From Bacteroidota bacterium (GTDB lineage Bacteria > Bacteroidota > Bacteroidia > Chitinophagales > Saprospiraceae), in assembly GCA_024743405.1 (NCBI GenBank), contig JANSWP010000008.1, positions 84,463 to 148,462 of the forward strand: DNA of 64,000 nucleotides, read 5' to 3'. The notes beneath the pieces are model-generated. The model did not search any database. It was not told where the DNA came from and saw only the letters and a program-made list of their open reading frames with translations. Shown here piece by piece: positions 54,084-62,011 of the stretch; position 1 is the stretch's first letter; each line of letters begins with the position of its first letter. Both the position numbers and the translations under genes were made by a program.

Positions 54084-54124
54084 AGAAAAAATCCTTTCTT
54101 ACGGAGATAAACAGATATTATAAA

Positions 54125-54952
54125 ATGTCTTTGAGAAAAAATTATTTCTTCATTTGTTGGATTCTTTTTGGAGTAATCGTAATGATTCCTAATGATGAAG
54201 TATTGGCTCAAAGCAAAGTTATTCTTGCCTCAAATAAGATCATATCAACTACCGATATTCCAAAAAGTTTGGAACGAAAATTTAGAAGAGACGCAGCACG
54301 TTTAGCACTTCGAGTCAATTCAGAACAAGAAGATTTACGTTATCAAAATATAATCATTCCACGTCCTGTCATGGACGATTTTTATAGAATCCTTTCCAAT
54401 ATTTATCTCAAGGATGAAACGGCAAAATCGATAGCGAAATGTAATGTTCATACATTCCCTAACCCTTCTATTGATCATTTTGTGGTTATTTTTGATAAGA
54501 ATGTTGCGTGGGCGGAACCACTTAGGCAAGGAATTAGTGAAACCTCTAGCGAAGATATTAACGATCTATTAGACGACTTTGATTTAATCATAGAAAAGCA
54601 TGTCAATTGGAATGATGCACAAGATGCTATAACTATTCGTTCTAAAGAACCTTTAAATATGGCAGCACTTGCCAATGAATTTTATAATATTGATGGAGTT
54701 GCCGAAATTGATTTAGGAATTCCAAAAGTTGGTGGAAATGACATAGTTGTGCAAAGAGTTGGTGGAGGTTGGGAGATCAATTATGTACTGAAATTTGGAT
54801 CCTATATTAGTGGGAATGGGAAAAAACATATTTGGAAGTACAAAGCTACAGATGATGGTCTTGTGCAATTCATGACCGAGGAAGGAGATGAAATTCCTTC
54901 ATGGATGAGATGTAATTTCCAAGATGATCTTTTCTTGGTTAAACGATTATAA
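54125..54952 (+). CDS. Secreted hypothetical protein
   Basis: A 275-residue protein with a signal peptide at about 1-28 (ends EVLAQ). The middle carries a helix-rich part with VMDDFYRILSNIYLKDE near 79-95. After Ser-Asn-Pro-type turns (HTFPNPSIDHFVVIFDKNV near 108-126) the C-terminal half is beta-rich, with VQRVGGGWEINYVLKFG and a final DDLFLVKRL. It resembles exported proteins seen in several Bacteroidota, but I can assign no function. It converges on the DUF7009 gene ten bases later. Confidence 0.6.
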   Translation: MSLRKNYFFICWILFGVIVMIPNDEVLAQSKVILASNKIISTTDIPKSLERKFRRDAARLALRVNSEQEDLRYQNIIIPRPVMDDFYRILSNIYLKDETAKSIAKCNVHTFPNPSIDHFVVIFDKNVAWAEPLRQGISETSSEDINDLLDDFDLIIEKHVNWNDAQDAITIRSKEPLNMAALANEFYNIDGVAEIDLGIPKVGGNDIVVQRVGGGWEINYVLKFGSYISGNGKKHIWKYKATDDGLVQFMTEEGDEIPSWMRCNFQDDLFLVKRL

Positions 54953-54961
54953 CCATTTAGT

Positions 54962-55348
54962 TTAGCATTTTAATGTGCTCTCATGTGGGTGAGGAAAATT
55001 ATCTGATTCATCTTCTCCTTCGCGGGTAGTCAGGCATTTAAAATCTTTTTCGATTAATATTTTTAATGTTTGATTTTTACCCAAAAGTACTTCATTCTCT
55101 ATTCCCACTCTATCGGTTTTAGACCAGTTATCCCCAATTTCTTCAGAAACTCTTATTCTAATTTCATTTCCCTCAAATAAGGCTGAAATACCCACGAATT
55201 CACCTTTCTCCAATGAATAAGTCAATGAAGAATCAATAGTAGTTCCAAATTGAATTTGATCTTTAATAATACCTTCTTCAGCGAATACATCAATTTCTGA
55301 TTGGGTGAGTCTTAATCGAATTGAGTTACCTTTTATTCTTATTTTCAT
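54962..55348 (-). CDS. DUF7009 family protein
   Basis: A 128-residue cytoplasmic protein. It opens MKIRIKGNSIRLRLTQSEID, the DUF7009 hallmark, then beta strands (FGTTIDSSLTYSLEKG, EIRIRVSEEIGDNW) and a C-terminal FKCLTTREGEDESDNFPHP containing Cys and His that could bind metal. The family is small and uncharacterised. It stands alone on the minus strand between converging and divergent neighbours. Confidence 0.75.
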   Translation of the reverse strand: MKIRIKGNSIRLRLTQSEIDVFAEEGIIKDQIQFGTTIDSSLTYSLEKGEFVGISALFEGNEIRIRVSEEIGDNWSKTDRVGIENEVLLGKNQTLKILIEKDFKCLTTREGEDESDNFPHPHESTLKC

Positions 55349-55375
55349 AACCAGGCTAAATTGATAAAACGAAGA

Positions 55376-55415
55376 TAAAAAAAGCGTGAATGGAAAACTA
55401 GTTTACATTCACGCT
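55376..55415 (-). terminator. Intrinsic terminator after the bTHX gene
   Basis: A ten-bp perfect stem (55383-55392 with 55406-55415) is followed on the minus strand by seven T. It lies 21 bases after the bTHX stop. Confidence 0.88.
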
Positions 55416-55436
55416 CAGGATGAAATCCAAATTATT

Positions 55437-55559
55437 TTATGAATTTTTTTCTTTGTTGTTATCTGGCTTAGCAGCTTTGTTAGTTTTTTTATTACGAGCT
55501 TTTCCGTAAGAACTACTGAAAATTTTGCCACGACGAGATTTCTTGTCTCCTTTACCCAT
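55437..55559 (-). CDS. 30S ribosomal protein bTHX
   Basis: A 40-residue, very basic protein reading MGKGDKKSRRGKIFSSSYGK at its start, then Lys/Asn-rich and ending KEKNS. MGKGDKKSRRGKI and SSYGK are characteristic of the small bTHX protein of Bacteroidota, which sits at the head of the 30S subunit. It is too short for ordinary ORF cut-offs. Its own terminator follows, and fdhD lies upstream on the same strand with 64 bases between. Confidence 0.93.
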   Translation of the reverse strand: MGKGDKKSRRGKIFSSSYGKARNKKTNKAAKPDNNKEKNS

Positions 55560-55623
55560 TTTAATATTTTTTTAATGAAAAATTATTTTTAAGAATACAA
55601 AGATAAGCATTGTTCAAGATTCT

Positions 55624-56469
55624 TCAAGTATTCAAATTAATTCTTTCAGAATGTGTATAGATGTTAAATTTTTCATTCTTTAAAAAACCAATTAAAGTCA
55701 TGCCTGATTCGTCTGCCAATTTTGTTGAAAGACTTGAAGGTGCACCAACTGCAGCCAAAATTGGAATACCTGCCACAATTGATTTTTGAACTAATTCAAA
55801 ACCGGCCCTACCACTAACTAAAATCAAATAATCAGAAAGAGGAACTTTATTTTTTAGTAAAGCAGATCCGATTAATTTGTCTACTGCATTATGCCTTCCA
55901 ATATCTTCCTTTATAAGAGTTAACTCCCCTTTCGAATTAAAAAGTGCAGCTGCGTGTAGACCTCCAGTGTGTTCAAATAAATTTTGTCTTTGTATTAAGC
56001 TATCTGGAAATTTTAAAATTTCGGATACCTCAAAAATGGGATACCCAGTATTTAAATCAGGAATTTCATTGGAATGAACAGCTTCAATTGAAGCCTTTCC
56101 GCACACACCACAGCTTGAAGTTGTATAAAAATTCCGTTCTAAATTCGCCATTTCAAATTCTACGGAAGGGGCTAATTCAATTTTTACAATATTTTCTTTT
56201 GAATCTTGATGGAACGTTGGAACATATTCAGTCTTTAAAATGTCCTTTTTGTGCTTGATAATGCCTTCTGTAAACAAAAACCCAGTCGCTAATTCAAAGT
56301 CATTTCCAGGTGTTCGCATCGTTACAGAAATACTTTTTTGTAGTCTCTTTTGGAGACTCCCGTAGCCAATTCTAATCTCTAGAGGTTCTTCAATAACTAA
56401 AGAATCTTGAATTTCTAAATAGCTTTTTTTTGAGATTTTTTGAATTTCCACCTTTAAAATGCTTCGCAT
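55624..56469 (-). CDS. fdhD: Formate dehydrogenase accessory sulfurtransferase FdhD
   Basis: A 281-residue protein that passes sulfur from IscS to the molybdenum cofactor of formate dehydrogenase. The active-site loop is TSSCGVCGK with the two essential cysteines, near 116-124. Also present are MRTPGNDFELATGFLFTEGI (about 51-70), GGLHAAALF, EDIGRHNAVDKLIG and VSGRAGFELVQK in the family order. No formate dehydrogenase is in the window, so its partner is elsewhere. Start ATG at 56469 gives the standard length. Confidence 0.96.
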   Translation of the reverse strand: MRSILKVEIQKISKKSYLEIQDSLVIEEPLEIRIGYGSLQKRLQKSISVTMRTPGNDFELATGFLFTEGIIKHKKDILKTEYVPTFHQDSKENIVKIELAPSVEFEMANLERNFYTTSSCGVCGKASIEAVHSNEIPDLNTGYPIFEVSEILKFPDSLIQRQNLFEHTGGLHAAALFNSKGELTLIKEDIGRHNAVDKLIGSALLKNKVPLSDYLILVSGRAGFELVQKSIVAGIPILAAVGAPSSLSTKLADESGMTLIGFLKNEKFNIYTHSERINLNT

Positions 56470-56604
56470 TTTGCTAATTTTTTGTTAAAGGTCTGTCATT
56501 TTTACTAAGAATTTACCTTTTTGTCTGCTTGACCGAACATTTTTATTCTTTTTTTAGTTAAATTGATACATCGTTTATTTTCATGAGATTATAATTTGTT
56601 AAGT

Positions 56605-56632
56605 AGCCGCGCGGCGTTGCGCGGCTTTTTTT
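56605..56632 (+). terminator. Orphan plus-strand terminator between fdhD and the CYTH gene
   Basis: A perfect eight-bp GC stem AGCCGCGC (56605-56612 with 56619-56626) plus seven T. No plus-strand gene lies upstream of it within the 135 bases back to the fdhD start. It could end a short untranslated RNA or antisense transcript. Confidence 0.75.
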
Positions 56633-56650
56633 ATTTCTACTCTTTCCCAT

Positions 56651-56658
56651 TACTTTTG
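56651..56658 (+). promoter_or_regulatory. Promoter -7 box TACTTTTG for the CYTH/GHMP operon
   Basis: TACTTTTG followed by CTCACC, 37 bases before the ATG at 56695; predicted start near 56665. No well-placed -33 element. Confidence 0.45.
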
Positions 56659-56694
56659 CTCACCCATTGTAAATTATTTTAGTAAAATAAAAAA

Positions 56695-57207
56695 ATGCCT
56701 TTAATTATTGAGATCAAAGCAAAGTGCAAAAGTAGTGAGACAATTCACCAAATTTTGAATAAAAGACAAGCAGATTTTAAAGGAGTGGATCACCAAATTG
56801 ATACTTATTTTAATGTAAATAATGGGAGATTGAAATTGCGAGAAGGCAACATTGAAAATCACCTCATTCATTATTTAAGACCGAATGAGGCTGGACCTAA
56901 AAAATCTGAAGTCGTTTTATTTAAGTCTGATCCAGCGTCTACACTCAAAGATATTTTAAAAATAGCATGTGGGGTTTTAGTAACAGTTGATAAAAAGAGA
57001 GCGATATATTTTATTGGAAATGTGAAATTTCATTTAGATGAAGTAAAAGAATTGGGTTCCTTTTTAGAAATAGAAGCTATTGATATGTATGGAAATATAG
57101 GTGAAGAAGAGTTATTAAAGCAATGCAAATTTTATATGGATTTATTTCGGGTTGAGCATGAAGATTTAGTTGATTTATCATATTCTGACCTTTTATTAAA
57201 AAAATGA
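56695..57207 (+). CDS. CYTH-domain protein (class IV adenylate cyclase/CyaB-like)
   Basis: A 170-residue tunnel-fold protein of the CYTH superfamily. The N-terminal signature usually written ExExK reads E6-I-K8-A-K10 (IIEIKAK). Conserved later parts are GRLKLREGN near 45-53, LIHYLRPNE, VDKKRAIYFIGNVKFHLDEVKELGSFLEIE near 101-130, and a closing Asp-Leu pair. Such proteins hydrolyse triphosphates or act as class IV cyclases, and many act on thiamine triphosphate or polyphosphate. The substrate cannot be read here. Its last four bases overlap the GHMP kinase start (ATGA), showing tight cotranslation. Confidence 0.82.
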   Translation: MPLIIEIKAKCKSSETIHQILNKRQADFKGVDHQIDTYFNVNNGRLKLREGNIENHLIHYLRPNEAGPKKSEVVLFKSDPASTLKDILKIACGVLVTVDKKRAIYFIGNVKFHLDEVKELGSFLEIEAIDMYGNIGEEELLKQCKFYMDLFRVEHEDLVDLSYSDLLLKK

Positions 57208-58139
57208 AACATCATCCTAATTCCTCAAAGGAGTACTATTCAAAATTGCTATTATTTGGCGAACACACCATCTTAAAGGGGTCGCAAGCTTTAGCTATGC
57301 CGTTTCCTCGTTTTTTTGGAAAATGGGAATATTTGAGTGCTTCTTCAACCGTAGAGGAAATTAAATCTTCACAACAAACACTTCCACAGTTTTTAGCTTA
57401 TTTGACTGAATTGGAAGCGAGTGGAAAATTGATTGCCCCATTCAAGTTAAATCAATTAGAAGTAGATTTAACCAATAAGCTTTTTTTTAATTCTAGTATT
57501 CCAACAGGGTATGGGCTTGGGAGCTCAGGAGCTCTTTGCGCAGCTCTTTTTGATAAATATAAGAAAGAGGATGAGCATGGTTTGACAAAGTTGAAGTTGA
57601 TTTTTAGTCAATTAGAAAGTTTTTTTCATGGATCTAGTTCGGGGGTGGATCCTTTAATTTGTTTTTTGAATCAATCCCTCTTTTTTCATTCTAAAGAAAA
57701 AATGTCTGTGACATCTATCCCAAGCCAAAATACGGTAGGAAAGGGAGCGATTTTTTTATTAGACACAGAAATAAGCCGTCAAACAGGTCCGTTAGTTCAA
57801 ATTTTTTTAGCCAAATGTAAGGATGTAGAATATAACCAAATGTGTAAAAGAGAATTGGTGCCTGAAGTAAATAGGGCAATTGGATATTTCCTGAATGCTA
57901 CGTGGAGTTCTCTTTTCGAATCATTCCATCATATAGGCTTTTTTCAATATCATTTTTTCGAAGAAATGATTCCTTCAAGTTATAAAGAGCTTTGGTTGCG
58001 AAGTATTCAAAGCTCTTTATATAAACTTAAGCTTTGTGGTGCGGGAGGCGGAGGTTTTATTTTAGGAATGACACTGAATTGGGAGGATACCCAAAAGGAA
58101 TTAAATAAAAACACATTGATTCCTGTTTTTAGATTTTAG
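57204..58139 (+). CDS. GHMP kinase, mevalonate-kinase-like
   Basis: A 311-residue ATP-dependent small-molecule kinase. Motif 1 is YYSKLLLFGEHTILKGSQAL near 11-30, motif 2 PTGYGLGSSGAL near 99-110, HGSSSGVDP near 145-153, and motif 3 KLCGAGGGGFILG near 276-288. The SKLLLFGEH opening and GSSSGVDP place it with mevalonate and phosphomevalonate kinases, which in Bacteroidota feed the mevalonate route to isoprenoids. The coupling to a CYTH protein upstream is unusual. It overlaps the convergent prsW gene by 11 bases. Confidence 0.87.
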   Translation: MKHHPNSSKEYYSKLLLFGEHTILKGSQALAMPFPRFFGKWEYLSASSTVEEIKSSQQTLPQFLAYLTELEASGKLIAPFKLNQLEVDLTNKLFFNSSIPTGYGLGSSGALCAALFDKYKKEDEHGLTKLKLIFSQLESFFHGSSSGVDPLICFLNQSLFFHSKEKMSVTSIPSQNTVGKGAIFLLDTEISRQTGPLVQIFLAKCKDVEYNQMCKRELVPEVNRAIGYFLNATWSSLFESFHHIGFFQYHFFEEMIPSSYKELWLRSIQSSLYKLKLCGAGGGGFILGMTLNWEDTQKELNKNTLIPVFRF

Positions 58140-58845
58140 ATTTTTCTTCGTCCGAATTAGTTGGTGAAATGTTTTTAAACGGAGAGTTTTCTTGATGTAA
58201 CTTTAACAATTTAAGGGTGTAAACAATAGCTATTACCAAAGTTAAAATTGCAAAACCAGTTAACCAATCAAACATTTCTTGCATTAAAAAAAAGTCATAA
58301 ACACCATGAATCAAAACGGCTAAAGTTAACCCTGACGTCAAGAGGATTTTTGATTTAAGTGGGGTGAATTTTGCTAGTCCAACATAATAACCCATAATGA
58401 TTCCAAAGGTTGCATGAGCTGGAACTGCTGTAAATGCTCGAATTAAAGTCGTTTCCAATCCAAACCGGTTGGCATAAATGATGTTTTCAAAAGTGGCAAA
58501 TCCCATGGCAATCATTACAGAGAATACAATTCCATCCATTGGCTCATTGAAAAATTTCATCTGATAGGGATAAGCTCTCAAAACTAGGTACTTAACCCCT
58601 TCTTCAATCAATGCCACTCCAATTATGGCATATAAAAAAACGTCAAATAAAGTTTCATAATCATCCAATCCAGAATTTAGAACAAATTCTTCCAATTTTA
58701 TGGCAGGGAATACTATTACTATTCCAAGAAAGAAGCAGATTGTTAAGGGTAATTTAGGCTCTGCCTCATATTTATCCATTTTGAAAATGAAATAACAAAT
58801 TAATAAGCCAGGAAGAATAGCTAGAAAAATTAAAAAAGGGTACAT
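58129..58845 (-). CDS. PrsW family intramembrane metalloprotease
   Basis: A 238-residue inner-membrane protein with about eight membrane segments. The PrsW motifs are IEEGVKYLVL near 80-89 (Glu-Glu-x2-Lys), GFATFENIIYAN near 115-126, and AVPAHATFGIIMGYYVGLA near 140-158. A fourth motif, LIHGVYDFFL, lies near 184-193. In Bacillus PrsW cuts an anti-sigma factor; its substrate here is unknown, and no anti-sigma gene is nearby. It overlaps the mevalonate-kinase-like gene end-to-end. Confidence 0.88.
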   Translation of the reverse strand: MYPFLIFLAILPGLLICYFIFKMDKYEAEPKLPLTICFFLGIVIVFPAIKLEEFVLNSGLDDYETLFDVFLYAIIGVALIEEGVKYLVLRAYPYQMKFFNEPMDGIVFSVMIAMGFATFENIIYANRFGLETTLIRAFTAVPAHATFGIIMGYYVGLAKFTPLKSKILLTSGLTLAVLIHGVYDFFLMQEMFDWLTGFAILTLVIAIVYTLKLLKLHQENSPFKNISPTNSDEEKSKI

Positions 58846-58943
58846 GAATAATTTTTAAAAAAGATGCATCGATTTGATGAGCAAAAGATAGGAACAATTT
58901 TGGAAAGATATTTTTAGAATAATACTGTGTAACAAAAATGAAA

Positions 58944-58975
58944 TAGGGCAATAACGCTAATGCGTTATTGCCCTA
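58944..58975. terminator. Perfect 14-bp hairpin, likely bidirectional terminator
   Basis: TAGGGCAATAACGC (58944-58957) pairs fully with 58962-58975 around a TAAT loop. There is no clean T-run on either strand, but it lies between the structured transcript end and prsW, where it would insulate prsW. Confidence 0.55.
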
Positions 58976-59160
58976 TAAAAAAGTGAGTTTAAGACCAGCT
59001 CTACCCCCCAAATGAACTGGTCTCACTCACTGTCCAAGAGCACTTCTGCCCTTTAGACCTCTTTAGCCGAGTATTACAAATTTTAATAAATGTTGGATAC
59101 TCGTTGAATCTGTTTAAGGATTCACAATATCTTTATAAGCTGAATAAATACAGCTAGGTG
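58976..59160 (-). ncRNA. Candidate structured RNA or structured transcript end, minus strand
   Basis: Read on the minus strand, five consecutive hairpins follow each other: AGCTG/CAGCT (59138-59155), TGAATC/GATTCA (59105-59124), GAGTAT/ATACTC (59069-59102), AAGAG/CTCTT (59036-59063), and a two-part stem GACCAG plus AGTGAGT (58982-59031). The last is followed by six T, so it is a good intrinsic terminator. I find no tmRNA, SRP RNA or RNase P signature. It may be an independent RNA or the tail of the small-ORF transcript upstream. Confidence 0.45.
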
Positions 59161-59285
59161 AAACTTTTATACATTTCTCTGATTGATGGGAATAACGGGG
59201 GAGATAAAATTGACTCTGTTTTCTTAGTAGGGGAACTAATACCCTTCAAAATTTAATTTGAAAGACGGTTAACATTTTGCCAAAA

Positions 59286-59543
59286 TCATGCCACTTTTAT
59301 TTCTGTGGTCTCCAACTTTATATTTTTATTTGGAATAATTAAACTGTTGTTTTTTGAACGAATTTGCTGTAACTCATTAAATGCTAGTTTATATTCCGAG
59401 TAATCATTATATTCTTTATATATGATTGTTTCATTCCCTTCAAGATGTAATAAAATTTGGAAACACAAGTGATTGTTACGAAAAAAAAATTTCGTAATTA
59501 AGTCTTTTACTTGCCCACCTTGTATGTTTCTAACAACACCCAT
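59286..59543 (-). CDS. Small hypothetical protein
   Basis: An 85-residue frame from ATG 59543. The central part (CFQILLHLEGNETIIYKEYN, then a helix SEYKLAFNELQQIRS) looks like a compact alpha/beta protein, and codon choice is like the neighbours. It overlaps the preceding small ORF by 37 bases in another frame, so either translation is coupled or one gene has suffered a frameshift. No family is recognised. It leads into the hairpin region and terminator at 58976-59160. Confidence 0.4.
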   Translation of the reverse strand: MGVVRNIQGGQVKDLITKFFFRNNHLCFQILLHLEGNETIIYKEYNDYSEYKLAFNELQQIRSKNNSLIIPNKNIKLETTEIKVA

Positions 59544-59710
59544 AGTGTTTCATTTGTGTTATTTAAATACATCGTCATGCAATGATAAAACTGGATAGTT
59601 TGTTTACGTTCTTCTTTTCGTAAAATATGTGACATAGAAAATATCTTGGTATAAAAAAATGATTTAATAAGTAATGAAAGAGCAGATATGATTTGTGGCG
59701 TTAATTCCAT
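59507..59710 (-). CDS. Small hypothetical helical protein
   Basis: 67 residues from ATG 59710 (MELTPQIISALSLLIKSFFY); a TTG at 59734 is an alternative start. It is predicted mostly helical, with a hydrophobic N-terminal half (ISALSLLIKSFFYTKIFSM) that could be amphipathic or membrane-associated. It overlaps the next frame by 37 bases. It is divergent from htpG. No family is recognised, and chance openness cannot be excluded. Confidence 0.3.
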   Translation of the reverse strand: MELTPQIISALSLLIKSFFYTKIFSMSHILRKEERKQTIQFYHCMTMYLNNTNETLWVLLETYKVGK

Positions 59711-59847
59711 ACTTTGAAAAAATGAAATTGCCAAAATTGCAGCTTTTGTTTTCAGGTTTCAGTCATTATGACAGAAAAACGCGTATGGCATGTCATTTGA
59801 AAAAGCGCGGGGTATAATTATTAAAAATTCAACCAACCAAAATAGAT

Positions 59848-61731
59848 ATGCAAAAAGGTAGTATTTCAGTCCAAACGGAAAACATTTTTCCGATTATTAA
59901 AAAGTTTCTTTATTCTGATCAAGAAATTTTCCTTCGTGAATTAATTTCTAATGCAGTCGATGCAACTTCTAAACTTAAAACGCTTTCCTCAAAAGGAGAA
60001 TTTAAAGGAGAAGTAGGAGATACCACTATTGAAATCATTCTGGATAAAGAGGCGAAAACGTTGACTATTCGAGACAAAGGTATTGGGATGACTCAAGATG
60101 AGGTAGAGAAATATCTTAACCAAGTTGCTTTCTCAAGTGCACAAGAATTTTTGGAGAAGTATCAAAATGAAAGTAGTATTATAGGTCATTTTGGACTTGG
60201 GTTTTATTCTGCCTTTATGGTTGCTTCAAAGGTAGAAGCTGTTACTAGGTCTTATAAGGACGATGCTCAAGGGGTTACTTGGTCTTGTGAAGGAGATCCT
60301 GAGTATATGATTGTAGAGAACGATAAGACAGCTAGAGGAACGGATATGGTTTTACATATTAGTGATGAAAGCTCAGAGTTTTTGGAAGAAGGAAGAATAC
60401 AAGGATTACTGAATAAATATTGTAGGTTCCTGCCTGTTCAAATTCAATTTGGAACTAAAAAAGAGACTATTTGGGAGGGTGAAGGAGATGATAAAGAATC
60501 AAAGGAAATTGAAGTTGATAATATCATAAATGATACAAAACCAGCTTGGAAAAAAACACCTTCAGAATTGACAGATGATGATTATAAGAACTTTTATAAT
60601 CAACTTTATCCGTTCAGTCAACCACCAATGTTTTGGATTCATTTGAATATTGACTATCCATTCAATTTGACGGGTATTCTTTATTTCCCAAAACTGAATA
60701 ATTCACTTGAACTTCAAAAAAATAAAATTCAATTATACTCTAACCAAGTATATGTCACGGATGATGTTAAAGAGATTGTACCTGAATTTTTGACGCTTTT
60801 ACATGGCGTAATTGATTCTCCTGATATTCCATTGAATGTTTCTAGAAGTTATTTGCAAAGTGATAGCAACGTTCGGAAAATCACTGGCTACATTACTAAG
60901 AAGGTTGCAGAAAAACTAAATGAGTTATTTAAAAATGACCGTTCTGATTTTGAGGCGAAGTGGAAAGACTTAGGTGTTTTTGTGAAGTATGGAATGATTT
61001 CAGATGAGAAATTTAATGATCGAGCACAAAAATATACCTTATTAAAGAATGTTGAGGGAGCGCATTTTACAATCGAAGAGTATAAAGAAAAAGTAAAAGC
61101 TAGTCAAACGGACAAGCACGATAAAATCATCTTGTTGTATACCAATAATGAGCAAGAACACCACAGTTACATCGTTGCGGCTAAAAATAAAGGGTATGAT
61201 GTTTTGGAGTTTGATAATCCAATGATTGATAATCATTTCATGCAGCATTTGGAGCACAAAGTGGGAGAGGTAACCTTTGTTCGAGTTGATTCTGATACTG
61301 TCGATAACTTGGTTCAAAAAGATGAAAAGAACGAGTCGGTGCTGAGTGAAAAAGAAGAAGAAAAAATCAAGGGCTTGTTCGAAGGTGTTGTCAAAGAAAA
61401 AGAAGCTATTGGAGTAACGGTAATGTTAACACCGTTAACACCTGAAGACCATCCAGTTTTCATAACGAAGCCAGAGTTTATGCGTAGAATGAAAGAAATG
61501 CAAGCAATGAGTGGTGGTATGGGAATGGGAGACTTTCCGGACACTTATAATTTAGTGGTCAATACAAATAACCCACTTATTGCAGATAAACTCTTGAAAA
61601 TGCGTAAAGAAGACAAGAAAACTGAATTCGTAAATTATTTATTCAATTTAGCATTATTGAATCAAAATATGCTGAAAGGCAAGGATTTATCTAGCTTTAT
61701 TAATAAGAGCTTGGAATTTTTGCATAATTAA
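59848..61731 (+). CDS. htpG: Molecular chaperone HtpG (bacterial Hsp90)
   Basis: A 627-residue homodimeric ATP-dependent chaperone. The N-terminal GHKL ATPase domain is seen as FLRELISNAVDA near 29-40, IRDKGIGM near 74-81, and GHFGLGFYSAFMV near 113-125. A middle domain with SRSYLQSD and KITGYITKKVAEKL (about 330-360), and a C-terminal dimer domain ending near the stop, complete it. The length is as usual for Bacteroidota HtpG. The only gene upstream on the plus strand is far away, so it has its own promoter, probably heat-inducible by family precedent, but none is clear. Confidence 0.97.
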   Translation: MQKGSISVQTENIFPIIKKFLYSDQEIFLRELISNAVDATSKLKTLSSKGEFKGEVGDTTIEIILDKEAKTLTIRDKGIGMTQDEVEKYLNQVAFSSAQEFLEKYQNESSIIGHFGLGFYSAFMVASKVEAVTRSYKDDAQGVTWSCEGDPEYMIVENDKTARGTDMVLHISDESSEFLEEGRIQGLLNKYCRFLPVQIQFGTKKETIWEGEGDDKESKEIEVDNIINDTKPAWKKTPSELTDDDYKNFYNQLYPFSQPPMFWIHLNIDYPFNLTGILYFPKLNNSLELQKNKIQLYSNQVYVTDDVKEIVPEFLTLLHGVIDSPDIPLNVSRSYLQSDSNVRKITGYITKKVAEKLNELFKNDRSDFEAKWKDLGVFVKYGMISDEKFNDRAQKYTLLKNVEGAHFTIEEYKEKVKASQTDKHDKIILLYTNNEQEHHSYIVAAKNKGYDVLEFDNPMIDNHFMQHLEHKVGEVTFVRVDSDTVDNLVQKDEKNESVLSEKEEEKIKGLFEGVVKEKEAIGVTVMLTPLTPEDHPVFITKPEFMRRMKEMQAMSGGMGMGDFPDTYNLVVNTNNPLIADKLLKMRKEDKKTEFVNYLFNLALLNQNMLKGKDLSSFINKSLEFLHN

Positions 61732-61763
61732 AAGGAATTATTGTTGGTTTTGAGAGGTTATTT

Positions 61764-61771
61764 TATCTTTG
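61764..61771 (+). promoter_or_regulatory. Promoter -7 box TATCTTTG for the tRNA gene
   Basis: TATCTTTG with CCGAC following, and TTG at 61744-61746 (17-base spacer) or 61741-61743 (20-base spacer) as the -33 element. The predicted start near 61778 is about 40 bases ahead of the tRNA, and a ten-bp hairpin (61788-61797 with 61807-61816) occupies that leader. Confidence 0.65.
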
Positions 61772-61819
61772 CCGACATATTGAAATAAGGGTTTAAAATT
61801 TTCTTTTTTAAACCCTATC

Positions 61820-61893
61820 GGTCCCATAGCTCAGTTGGTTAGAGCATCTGACTCATAATCAGAGGGTCCAAGGTTCGAGCCCTTGTGGGACCA
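61820..61893 (+). tRNA. tRNA with CAU anticodon (tRNA-Ile2 or elongator tRNA-Met)
   Basis: A complete 74-base cloverleaf: acceptor GGTCCCA pairs with TGGGACC, D-arm GCTC/GAGC, anticodon stem TCTGA/TCAGA with loop CTCATAA, five-base variable loop, T-arm CAAGG/CCTTG with TTCGAGC, discriminator A. CCA is not encoded. The anticodon is CAU. The three C-G pairs at acceptor positions 4-6 match those known to guide TilS on E. coli tRNA-Ile2, so the isoleucine (lysidine) form is the better guess. Met cannot be excluded. Confidence 0.92.
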
Positions 61894-62011
61894 CTTTTCA
61901 CATAAATAATTAACTATCAGTTTCTTACATGGAAAAACCCCTTAAATCCTATCCTTTTTCTTCTTAGCCTTTTTAATCAATCTATTGAAAATCAACTAAT
62001 TATATTTTTCG

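Larger units (their letters stand above)
58846..59285. other. Intergenic region with stacked hairpins
   Basis: No gene. A 14-bp perfect inverted repeat at 58944-58975, and next to it a series of five minus-strand hairpins ending in a T-run (58976-59160), described separately. Confidence 0.6.

Noticed and set aside
58976..59160. Known stable RNAs (tmRNA, SRP RNA, RNase P RNA) for the hairpin region
   Set aside because: None of the core conserved sequences of these RNAs could be found there on either strand.
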